Below are positions 17,052 through 23,642 of a stretch of DNA of 64,000 nucleotides, piece after piece. The notes beneath the pieces are model-generated. The model was not told the origin of the DNA and did no database searches. It saw only the letters and a program-made list of their open reading frames with translations. The stretch is taken from assembly GCF_900091465.1 (NCBI RefSeq), contig NZ_FMHV01000002.1, positions 1,674,001 through 1,738,000 of the forward strand, read 5' to 3'. How positions within the stretch are numbered: the stretch's first letter is position 1; every line of letters starts with the position of its first letter. The DNA is from Micromonospora rhizosphaerae. Lineage in GTDB: Bacteria > Actinomycetota > Actinomycetes > Mycobacteriales > Micromonosporaceae. Position numbers and translations under genes: made by a program.

Positions 17052-17918
17052 ATGAGGACGGCCGCCGAGACCACCGAGGTCCGGCGGCCGTCCGCCGTCC
17101 GGGCGCTCACCACGCTGCTCGCGGTCACGGCGGCGGCCACCGTCGTGGTCGAGCTGCTCAACTGGTGGTACGCCCCGGAGCAGGAGTTCGGCCTGGCCGT
17201 ACGCACCGGCTGGGCCATGCTGCGCTCGCTCGGCTTCCTGGTGCTGATCGGGCACGTCAACCGCGGTCGTACCGGTGCCAGGCCGTTCGGGCTGATCCTC
17301 GCCGTCACCACCGTCTTCGCGGTCGGCCGGCTGGTCGTACCCCGGCAGGGCGTGCCGCCGCTGCCGGGGCTGCTCGGCTTCGGTCTGCTCACCGCGCTCT
17401 GCGTGGCCGTGGTCGCGCTGCTCTACCGCTCCGACGCCGTCGGCGGGCACCTGGTCAGGCACCGGAAGACGCTCGTGGTGGAGGGCGGCACCATCTCCTG
17501 GCGGGAGTCGGCGCCGAAGCGGCCGCCGGTCACCGGCTGGCTGCTCACCAGCCGGGTCGCCGCCTTCACCTACAGCCCGCTGATGCTGGTCCCGGCCCTG
17601 GTGGCCGGGGGATCCATCCTGGACGGCCGGCTCAGCGCGGTGCCGGCGGTGCTGTTCTGGTTCGTCGCCGGCATCGCGGTCAGCTACCTGGTGCTGTTCT
17701 GCACGTTGTTCCTGATGCGCGGCCGGGCCTGGGCGCGCACCATGCTGGTCGCCGTCACGCTCGGTGTGCTCGCCGTCGACCTGCCGCTCTGCTGGTGGCT
17801 GCTCGGCCTCGACGGCCTGATCCGCGACGGCGGCCCCCTGGTCGCCGCCGCCACCCTCGCCCTGTACGGCCTCCGGCGGGCCGCCCGCGCCGCCGAGCCT
17901 CCCCCGGTGCCCGCCTAG
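17052..17918 (+). CDS. Polytopic membrane protein of unknown function
   Basis: 288 residues with about seven hydrophobic segments (near 20-40, 57-70, 80-97, 106-125, 168-185, 195-220, 232-265). A hydrophilic loop at about 130-160 contains HRKTLVVEGGTISWRESAPK. Leu/Val/Ala-rich with few conserved-looking motifs. I do not recognise the family. It begins 31 bases after pckG on the same strand, so it may share that transcript, and is followed by a palindromic element. Confidence 0.7.
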   Translation: MRTAAETTEVRRPSAVRALTTLLAVTAAATVVVELLNWWYAPEQEFGLAVRTGWAMLRSLGFLVLIGHVNRGRTGARPFGLILAVTTVFAVGRLVVPRQGVPPLPGLLGFGLLTALCVAVVALLYRSDAVGGHLVRHRKTLVVEGGTISWRESAPKRPPVTGWLLTSRVAAFTYSPLMLVPALVAGGSILDGRLSAVPAVLFWFVAGIAVSYLVLFCTLFLMRGRAWARTMLVAVTLGVLAVDLPLCWWLLGLDGLIRDGGPLVAAATLALYGLRRAARAAEPPPVPA

Positions 17919-17971
17919 CCCGACCCCCGCGCCCGACCCGCCGCCTGCGCCTGCCCGCGCGGACCGCGAGC

Positions 17972-18028
17972 TGATCAAGAGGTTTTGGTCGCGATCCTGG
18001 TCGGTCAAAGACGCAAACTTCTTGATCA
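17972..18028. repeat. Palindromic intergenic element (TGATCAAGA type)
   Basis: TGATCAAGAGGTTT and AAACTTCTTGATCA form a 14-bp stem with one wobble pair around 29 bases. It lies between two plus-strand genes, after the stop at 17918 and before 18161. The arm is nearly the same as that at 46985 (TGATCATGAAGTT), which suggests a dispersed family acting as terminators. Confidence 0.65.
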
Positions 18029-18160
18029 ACCCGTCGGGCGGGGCTGGCGGTGGGGCGGTCCGGTGGGGGATCGGCGTGTGTGAGCGTGGGCGGGGGAGGA
18101 TGGGCCGGGGTGGGCGATCAGGAGCCGGGCGCGCGGCGGCGGCCGCGGAGGGAGTGCTTC

Positions 18161-19303
18161 GTGGGCGACGAGTTCGACGTCATCGTGGTCGGGGCGGGGC
18201 CGGCCGGGTCGGCCGCCGCGCTCGCCGCCCGCCGGGCCGAAGCCCGGGTGCTGCTGCTCGACCGGGACGACTTCCCTCGGGACAAGGCCTGCGGGGACGG
18301 CGTCGCCGCGCACGCCCTCGACGTGCTCGCCGAGCTGGGCGTGACCGACGCGGTCGCCGGCTACGCCCCGCTGCCCGCGCTGCGGCTGGTCGGGCCGGGC
18401 GGCGGAGCGGTGGCCCGCGCGCTGCCCCGGCCGGCGTACACCGTGCCCCGGGAGGTCTTCGACGCCCGGCTGGTGGCGGCGGCGGTCGCTGCCGGAGCGG
18501 AGTTGCGCCGGCACACCGTCCGCCGGCTGGAGGTCCGCGAAGACCGGGTGGTGCTGGACGGGAAGCTGTCCGGGCGGGCCGTGGTGGGCGCGGACGGCGC
18601 CGGCTCGGTGGTCCGCCGGGCGCTCGGCCAGCCGGTGAACCCGGACCGCCACCTGGCGCTGGCCATCCGGGGGTACGCTCCGGCGCTGGCCGGCCCGCCC
18701 GAGCAGCTCATCGTCACCTCGGCGGCGCGCTGGCCGGCGTACGCCTGGTCCTTCCCGATCGGTGACGGCCGGGCGAACGTCGGGTACGGGGAGGTGCTGC
18801 GCGGCGAGCCGCTGACCCGGGCGCACCTGCTGGACCGCCTCGCCGCCCTGCTCCCCGGCACGGACCTGGCCGCGGTGACCGGGCTGCGCGCCCACCACCT
18901 GCCGCTCTCCACGCACCGGCCGGCGCCGGGGCGGGGCCGGGTGGTGCTGGCCGGTGACGCGTTCTCGCTGATCAATCCGTTCACCGGCGAGGGGATCTTC
19001 TACGCGCTGCGCTCCGGCGCACTGGCTGGCGCGGCGGCGGCCGGCGCCCCGGGGCAGGCGGCCCGCCGGTACGCCGACACGCTGCGCCGGCGGCTCGGCA
19101 CGCACCTGCGGCACAGCACGGTCGCGGCCTGGCTGGCCCGGCGGCGGCGAGTGGTCGACGCGGCCGTCCGGGCGGCCCGCCGCGACGACCGGGTCTACCG
19201 GAACGTGGTCGAGCTGGGCCTGGGCGACGGGCGGCTCGACGCGCGGACCCTCGCCATGATCGGCATCGGTCTCCCGATGCGGGATCAAGCACCGCGGCGC
19301 TGA
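18161..19303 (+). CDS. Geranylgeranyl-reductase-family FAD-dependent oxidoreductase
   Basis: 380 residues from a GTG preceded by GGAGGGAGTG; an upstream in-frame start at 18050 would add a Gly-rich, unlikely N-terminus. The FAD motif is FDVIVVGAGPAGSAAALAAR, then FPRDKACGDGV, the geranylgeranyl reductase signature. PAYTVPREVFDARL and VVLAGDAFSLINPFTGEGI (GD motif) complete the p-hydroxybenzoate-hydroxylase-type fold. It likely reduces double bonds of isoprenoid chains (menaquinone side chain or prenyl lipids) using a reduced donor. The next gene, 28 bases on, makes prenyl diphosphates, which strengthens the isoprenoid role. Confidence 0.87.
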   Translation: MGDEFDVIVVGAGPAGSAAALAARRAEARVLLLDRDDFPRDKACGDGVAAHALDVLAELGVTDAVAGYAPLPALRLVGPGGGAVARALPRPAYTVPREVFDARLVAAAVAAGAELRRHTVRRLEVREDRVVLDGKLSGRAVVGADGAGSVVRRALGQPVNPDRHLALAIRGYAPALAGPPEQLIVTSAARWPAYAWSFPIGDGRANVGYGEVLRGEPLTRAHLLDRLAALLPGTDLAAVTGLRAHHLPLSTHRPAPGRGRVVLAGDAFSLINPFTGEGIFYALRSGALAGAAAAGAPGQAARRYADTLRRRLGTHLRHSTVAAWLARRRRVVDAAVRAARRDDRVYRNVVELGLGDGRLDARTLAMIGIGLPMRDQAPRR

Positions 19304-19331
19304 TCTTCAACCGGGGTCGCTACCCTGCAAG

Positions 19332-20105
19332 GTGATGACTCTGCGGAAACTCCTCTACTCCGTGTACGAGCGCCGGCTGACGGCGAAGCTCGCGGGCAAG
19401 CCGGTGCCCCGGCACGTCGGCGTCATGTGCGACGGCAACCGCAGATGGGCCCGGGAGATGGGCTTCGTCGACCCGAACGACGGCCACCGGATGGGCGCCG
19501 AGCGGATCAAGGAGCTGCTGCGCTGGTGTGACGCCGCCGGGGTGGGCCACGTCACGCTCTGGCTGCTGTCCACCGACAACCTGTCCCGGCCGGCCGCCGA
19601 GCTGGACCCGCTGCTCCAGATCATCGAGGACCTCACCACGGAGCTGGCCGAGGAGGGCAACCCCTGGCGGCTGCGGATGGTGGGCGCGCTCGACGTGCTC
19701 CCCGCGCACCACGCGGCCGCGCTGAAGGCCGCCGAGGAGCGCACCCGGGGGCGCAGCGGCGGCGCCCAGGTCAACATCGCGGTCGGGTACGGCGGCCGGC
19801 GGGAGATCGCCGACGCGGTCCGCTCGCTGCTGCTGGAGCATGCGGCGGGCGGCGGCACCATCGAGGAGCTGGCCAACTCGATCGACGTCGACCACATCTC
19901 CGAGCACCTCTACACCAAGGGCCTGCCCGACCCGGACCTGATCATCCGGACCAGCGGGGAGCAGCGTCTCTCCGGCTTCATGCTCTGGCAGAGCGCCCAC
20001 TCGGAGTTCTACTTCTGCGAGCTGAACTGGCCCGACTTCCGCCGGGTCGACTTCCTCCGCGCCCTGCGCTCCTACGCCACCCGCCAACGCCGCTTCGGCG
20101 TCTGA
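19332..20105 (+). CDS. uppS: cis-Prenyltransferase (isoprenyl diphosphate synthase, UppS family)
   Basis: 257 residues. It adds isopentenyl diphosphate units in cis. Catalytic D34 sits in VMCDGNRRWAREMG; LWLLSTDNLSRP, VGYGGRREI and DLIIRTSGEQRLSGFMLWQS are conserved blocks I and III-V. The N-terminal MTLRKLLYSVYERRLTAKLA resembles the short-chain Z-farnesyl diphosphate synthase type (M. tuberculosis Rv1086) rather than the long-chain undecaprenyl/decaprenyl enzyme, so the product length is uncertain. Start GTG 19332 or the next ATG. It follows the reductase closely, probably as one operon. Confidence 0.92.
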   Translation: MMTLRKLLYSVYERRLTAKLAGKPVPRHVGVMCDGNRRWAREMGFVDPNDGHRMGAERIKELLRWCDAAGVGHVTLWLLSTDNLSRPAAELDPLLQIIEDLTTELAEEGNPWRLRMVGALDVLPAHHAAALKAAEERTRGRSGGAQVNIAVGYGGRREIADAVRSLLLEHAAGGGTIEELANSIDVDHISEHLYTKGLPDPDLIIRTSGEQRLSGFMLWQSAHSEFYFCELNWPDFRRVDFLRALRSYATRQRRFGV

Positions 20106-20133
20106 CCAACCCCCCACCCCCCACCCCCCGCCC

Positions 20134-20210
20134 CCCGCGATCTTGCACTTTGGGTTGCCCTTTTGTGGGCCTCGCCGCTTTCGTCCCCACCGAAACTGCA
20201 AGATCGCGGG
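20134..20210. terminator. Palindromic element between convergent genes
   Basis: CCCGCGATCTTGCA and TGCAAGATCGCGGG are perfect 14-bp arms around about 49 bases, between genes ending at 20105 and 20232. The spacer has weaker complementary stretches (ACTTTGGG with CCGAAACT). Related in style to 17972 and 46985. Confidence 0.7.
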
Positions 20211-20231
20211 GACGGGAGGGTGGTGGGGCGG

Positions 20232-21089
20232 TCAGGCTAGGTGGGGGAGGGCTCGGGTGAGGAAGTCGCCTAGGGCGGCGGGGGAGTCGAGGGTTAGGTC
20301 GGCGGCGTCGGCGACCTCGTGACCGGTCTCCGGGTTGGCCACGGCGACGCAGACGCCGATGAAGTGCGGGTCGGCGGCGGCCCGGGCGCGCAGCGCGGCG
20401 AAGGCCTTGATGTCCGAGACGTCGTCGCCGAAGTACCAGGCGCCGCCGGCTTCCCGGACGATCTCGCCGATCACCATGCCCTTGTCCCGGTCGACCGGGG
20501 GCTTCAGCTCCAGCACCATCCGGCCGGCCTGGCAGCGCAGCCCGAGCCGTTCGGCCTGGGCGCGGCCCCACTCCTGCACCAGGTCGCCGAGTTGCGGCGC
20601 GGTCCGCCAGTGCAGCGCGACGGAGAGCCGCTTGAACTCCACCAGCGCGCCCGGCGGCAGCTCGGCCCGGGCCTGGTCAGCCAGTTCGGCCATGGTGGGC
20701 ACCCAGGGCAGGGCGGCCGGCTCGGTCACCGTCTCGCCACCGGAGTGGCTGTGCTCCAGGCCGTAGAGTCCGTACAGGTCGATCCCGGCGAGGCCGCCGA
20801 ACTGGTCGCGGAGGAACTCCACCGGTCGCGCGGAGACGATGGCGATCCGGCTTACGACCGGGGCGAGCGCCTGCAGCGCGGCGAGCACCTTCGGGGCCGG
20901 CCGGACCGCGGTCGGGTCGTCGCCCACCGGCGCGAGGGTGCCGTCGAAGTCGAAGGAGAGCACCATATCGGCCGCCCGCTCGGCGGTGGCGCGCCACGCG
21001 TCTTCGACGTCCAACGGGGTCTTCGGCGGCTGGTTCCCCAGATTCAACGGCGGCACGCGCGACAGCGTACCCCGGGCGAGGTCGCTCAA
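20232..21089 (-). CDS. otsB: Trehalose-6-phosphate phosphatase
   Basis: 285 residues, HAD superfamily. It dephosphorylates trehalose-6-phosphate to trehalose. Motif I is SFDFDGTLAP (D47, D49), with IVSARPVEFLRD as motif II, PPVDRDKGMVIGEIV holding the motif III lysine, and WYFGDDVSDIKAF as motif IV. The start shown is a TTG; GTG codons a few residues in are alternatives. No trehalose-6-phosphate synthase is adjacent. It may be the third gene of a minus-strand unit after the XRE regulator and a small membrane protein. Confidence 0.92.
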   Translation of the reverse strand: MSDLARGTLSRVPPLNLGNQPPKTPLDVEDAWRATAERAADMVLSFDFDGTLAPVGDDPTAVRPAPKVLAALQALAPVVSRIAIVSARPVEFLRDQFGGLAGIDLYGLYGLEHSHSGGETVTEPAALPWVPTMAELADQARAELPPGALVEFKRLSVALHWRTAPQLGDLVQEWGRAQAERLGLRCQAGRMVLELKPPVDRDKGMVIGEIVREAGGAWYFGDDVSDIKAFAALRARAAADPHFIGVCVAVANPETGHEVADAADLTLDSPAALGDFLTRALPHLA

Positions 21090-21126
21090 TCGTGGCCGAG
21101 ACGTGACGCTCAGCCGCCGCGGCGAC

Positions 21127-21480
21127 TCACCGTTCGGCGGCTCCCCGACCCCGGCGGCCGAACGGCAGCACCGCCGCCTCCTGGCCCTGGCTGAGCAGGT
21201 AGCCCTCCACGAAGCCGGTGTTCCGGTCGCCGGTGTGCGCCTCTATCTCGTTCAGCCGGGCCACCAGGAACTCGGTGAGCGCGCTGACCCGGTCGTTGAG
21301 CCGGTCGTGCAGCTCGGCGACGACGGCGAGGACCACCGCGGTGCCGGCCATGGTGAGCGCGAAGAGATTGACGACCAGAGGAAGCTGCCCGCCGTCGACC
21401 ACGCCGGCCACCACGTTGCCGGTCACGCAGAATGTCACCGACACCACCGCGACCACGACGGCCCACCATTTCAGGGTCAT
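21127..21480 (-). CDS. Small two-helix membrane protein
   Basis: 117 residues, ATG preceded by GGAGG. Two membrane helices (about 4-27 and 35-57), then a charged, probably coiled-coil segment (LHDRLNDRVSALTEFLVARL) and a basic end. I do not recognise the family. It stands 37 bases before otsB on the same strand. Confidence 0.6.
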   Translation of the reverse strand: MTLKWWAVVVAVVSVTFCVTGNVVAGVVDGGQLPLVVNLFALTMAGTAVVLAVVAELHDRLNDRVSALTEFLVARLNEIEAHTGDRNTGFVEGYLLSQGQEAAVLPFGRRGRGAAER

Positions 21481-21656
21481 GAACGACCCCTCCTTCTGTC
21501 CCGCAGGGCTGGTTCGGCCTTGTCCCGTCCCCCCGCCGAAGACGAGCCCAAGCAGTACGGATACGGACGCTAGCGCGCCCGTTCCGGCCCCGGAGCGGAA
21601 CTGCCGGGTCTGTCCTACCGTTCTTTCGCCATCTGAGGAACTGCCCGGCTTGCCTA

Positions 21657-22097
21657 CTACCCGGCCCGCCTGCCTCGTTTTCCGGCATCGAGAGGGATCG
21701 TCGGACGGTAGGCGAGGTAGCGAATGGTCTCCCGAATGTGGAACTTCTCCGCGTCCGAGACGTTCGGGTCCACCAGCCGGCGCAGCAGCGCCTCGACGTC
21801 CGGATCCATCGGCGGGGGGTGCGGGGCGCTGCGCGGCGGAGCCGTCCGGTCCCAGCCGAGCGCGGTGAAGGCGGTGGCCGGATTGAGCCCGAGCCCGTCG
21901 CAGAAGGCGACCACCCGCTCGACCTCCGGATCGCTGGCCCAGTCGCCGCGGACCCAGCGGTTGATGGTCTGGCGGGAGACGCCGGTGCGTCGGGAGACCT
22001 CGGTGCCGCTCCAGGCCCGCATGGCCCGGGCGTCGTCGAGCGCCCGGCGGACGAAGGTGGCGAACGCGATCTTCCGTGCGTTGGCGGTCTCGGTCAC
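21657..22097 (-). CDS. XRE-type helix-turn-helix regulator
   Basis: 146 residues from GTG at 22097; a longer frame back to 22283 would cover the palindromic control region and was rejected. Residues 8-65 form a Cro/CI-type domain: ARAMRAWSGTEVSRRTGVSR followed by QTINRWVRGD is the DNA-reading helix pair. The C-terminal part has PHPPPMDPDVEALLRRLVDP and a helical DAEKFHIRETIRYLAYR segment, possibly for dimerisation. The divergent region carries direct and inverted repeats suited to autoregulation. Confidence 0.8.
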   Translation of the reverse strand: MTETANARKIAFATFVRRALDDARAMRAWSGTEVSRRTGVSRQTINRWVRGDWASDPEVERVVAFCDGLGLNPATAFTALGWDRTAPPRSAPHPPPMDPDVEALLRRLVDPNVSDAEKFHIRETIRYLAYRPTIPLDAGKRGRRAG

Positions 22098-22148
22098 CCC
22101 GTGACGGTACGACCAGTCGCCCGTCCCGGGATGGCCGGGGACGCCACT

Positions 22149-22164
22149 GTCACGCCTACGTGAC
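22149..22164. promoter_or_regulatory. Inverted repeat upstream of XRE regulator
   Basis: GTCACG-CCTA-CGTGAC, 52 bases before the XRE start. The TGTCACG half also occurs in both direct repeats at 22272 and 22300, so one protein may bind all three sites. Confidence 0.5.
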
Positions 22165-22271
22165 GGGGCGACCGAACTTCCGGCTAACGATCCAGCGCTG
22201 TTCCTGAGGGGTGTCACCCGGGCAGAATAGATGCCCGCGAGTACGGCAGCAAACAGACGAAAAGCTGATAC

Positions 22272-22316
22272 TGTCACGCTCATGAGACAACTTACGGTGT
22301 GTCACGTGCATGAGAC
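22272..22316. promoter_or_regulatory. 17-bp direct repeat, probable operator pair
   Basis: TGTCACGCTCATGAGAC (22272-22288) and TGTCACGTGCATGAGAC (22300-22316) differ at two central bases and are 28 bases apart start to start. They lie between the XRE gene (minus) and the plus-strand gene at 22362, 46 bases before the latter's start. Confidence 0.6.
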
Positions 22317-22361
22317 GATCAGTGCTCATATGCGTCACTCCGCGAGTGCCGGGAGGGTGCG

Positions 22362-22700
22362 GTGACCGAACTCGCCACCCGCGCCCAGGCCTTCGGGCTG
22401 ATCGCCGAGGGCGTGGCCGCCGGGCTCAGCGCGCCATGGCGCCTCTATCTCGCCCGGGGCTGTCGTTACCTGTCGCTGAGCGTCGGGGACCGGGCAGAGT
22501 GGAACGCCTGGCGTACCCACCTCGGCTGTCCCGAACTGAGCGTCCGGGTCTACGACGCCGGCGGCGAGATCCGGCGCTCCTCGGTCGCCGAGGTCGTGCT
22601 GGGCGGCTGCCGGATCAGCGTCGAGCTGGTCGAGGAGGTCAGCACGGCCGATCTGGAGCGGTTGCTGGTCGTCGATTCGGTCGAGCCGGAGGAGCGATGA
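22362..22700 (+). CDS. Hypothetical protein, first of three coupled genes
   Basis: 112 residues, GTG start with GGGAGGG upstream. A compact alpha/beta composition with the segment SAPWRLYLARGCRYLSLSVG and many charged residues; no signal peptide or membrane helix. I do not recognise a family. The stop overlaps (ATGA) the start of a 20-residue reading frame, which in turn overlaps the next gene. It faces the XRE regulator across the repeat-bearing region and is probably controlled by it. Confidence 0.6.
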   Translation: MTELATRAQAFGLIAEGVAAGLSAPWRLYLARGCRYLSLSVGDRAEWNAWRTHLGCPELSVRVYDAGGEIRRSSVAEVVLGGCRISVELVEEVSTADLERLLVVDSVEPEER

Positions 22701-22759
22701 CCCAGCGCGCCACCGCGGTACGGCCCGGCGTGCCCGCGCCGGCGGGAGCGGCCGGATGA
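22697..22759 (+). CDS. 20-residue mini-gene coupling its two neighbours
   Basis: The ATG at 22697 lies in the ATGA overlap with the previous stop, and its TGA lies in an ATGA overlap with the next start at 22756. The peptide is MTQRATAVRPGVPAPAGAAG. The upstream GGAGGAGCG is a good ribosome site. It may be only a device for translational coupling or a genuine small peptide. Confidence 0.4.
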   Translation: MTQRATAVRPGVPAPAGAAG

Positions 22760-23241
22760 GCCCGTTCCTCGCGGTCGTCCTCGTTCTCGTCCTCGCCTCG
22801 ACCAGCTACGCGGCCGGTCGGCTGCACGGCCAGCTCAGCTACCGGATCGGCTACCGCTTCGGCTACCGCCAGGGCTACTTCGACGGCGACCGGGGCGCCT
22901 GGAACCGGCGTCGCCGGGACGCCCAGGCCGTCATCGCCTCGGCGGGGGCCGGCCCGGTCGCCGCTCCGCCGCACCCCGCCCCGGTGCCGCTCACCGGCAC
23001 GGCGACGTCGGCCCCGGTGCGGGTCGGCGGCACGGCGACGTCGGCCCCCGTGTCGCGCGGCAACCCGGCCACGCCCGGTTTCGGATCGCCCGGCCCCGGG
23101 GCGCGCGGCGGCGCGACGGCCAGACTCGGCGGCGCCGGCGCTCGGCAGGGCACCACCTACACCGGATCCTCGTTCGCGGCCTCCGTCGGCACGATCAGCG
23201 GGCGACACCCGACCGGGACCCTGGTCCGCCGGCAGGGCTGA
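22756..23241 (+). CDS. Membrane-anchored protein with Ala/Gly/Pro-rich tail
   Basis: 161 residues. An N-terminal hydrophobic helix (about 2-20) is followed by repeated GYR units (YRIGYRFGYRQGYFDGDRG) and then a disordered stretch with a repeat LTGTATSAPV / VGGTATSAPV near residues 80-98. I do not recognise a family. It is last in the three-gene coupled set and is followed by a hairpin. Confidence 0.55.
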   Translation: MSPFLAVVLVLVLASTSYAAGRLHGQLSYRIGYRFGYRQGYFDGDRGAWNRRRRDAQAVIASAGAGPVAAPPHPAPVPLTGTATSAPVRVGGTATSAPVSRGNPATPGFGSPGPGARGGATARLGGAGARQGTTYTGSSFAASVGTISGRHPTGTLVRRQG

Positions 23242-23255
23242 GGTCCACCATGGAC

Positions 23256-23287
23256 ACGGTGCGTCGTCCGCGGCGGACACGCACCGT
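23256..23287. terminator. Terminator hairpin
   Basis: ACGGTGCGT-c-GTCCGC pairs with GCGGAC-ACGCACCGT with one bulged base, 15 bases after the stop at 23241 and before the convergent gene ending at 23379. Confidence 0.75.
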
Positions 23288-23378
23288 CGGGGCCACGTCA
23301 GACCGGTGACGCTGGTCCCGCCGGCCGGGATGCGCGCAGGGGGCATGCATCCCGGCCGGTCCGCCGCGCCTCGTTCAC

Positions 23379-23573
23379 TTATTCGGCGAGCGTGCCCGAC
23401 CCGGACGCGGCCAACTCGCGGCACAACTCCTGACAGCCGACCAGCGCCGCGTCGCTGCGGCGACGCCGGCACGCGTTGACCTCCAACACACCGTACGGCC
23501 CGTCGAAAAGGCCGACCTCGCCGACGACGCCCTGCCGGACGCGCTCGGCCATCGAACTGACCACCGTCGTCAT
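23379..23573 (-). CDS. 64-residue cysteine-containing orphan protein
   Basis: 64 residues, ATG with GAGAGGCAGGG upstream, divergent from the first AfsR-like regulator with 69 bases between starts. Composition is protein-like: an N-terminal MTTVVSSMAERVRQGVVGEV helix, then GLFDGPYGVLEVNACRRRRS, then VGCQELCRELAAS. The three cysteines include a CxxxC pair. No membrane helix or signal. I do not recognise it. The long minus-strand frame continuing upstream of this ATG is antisense to the regulator and not real. Confidence 0.5.
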   Translation of the reverse strand: MTTVVSSMAERVRQGVVGEVGLFDGPYGVLEVNACRRRRSDAALVGCQELCRELAASGSGTLAE

Positions 23574-23642
23574 CGGCCCTGCCTCTCCCGTCGCCGTCCC
23601 GGAGACCCAGTCTCGCCCCTGGGCCTGTGGCCGCAAGCTCCG

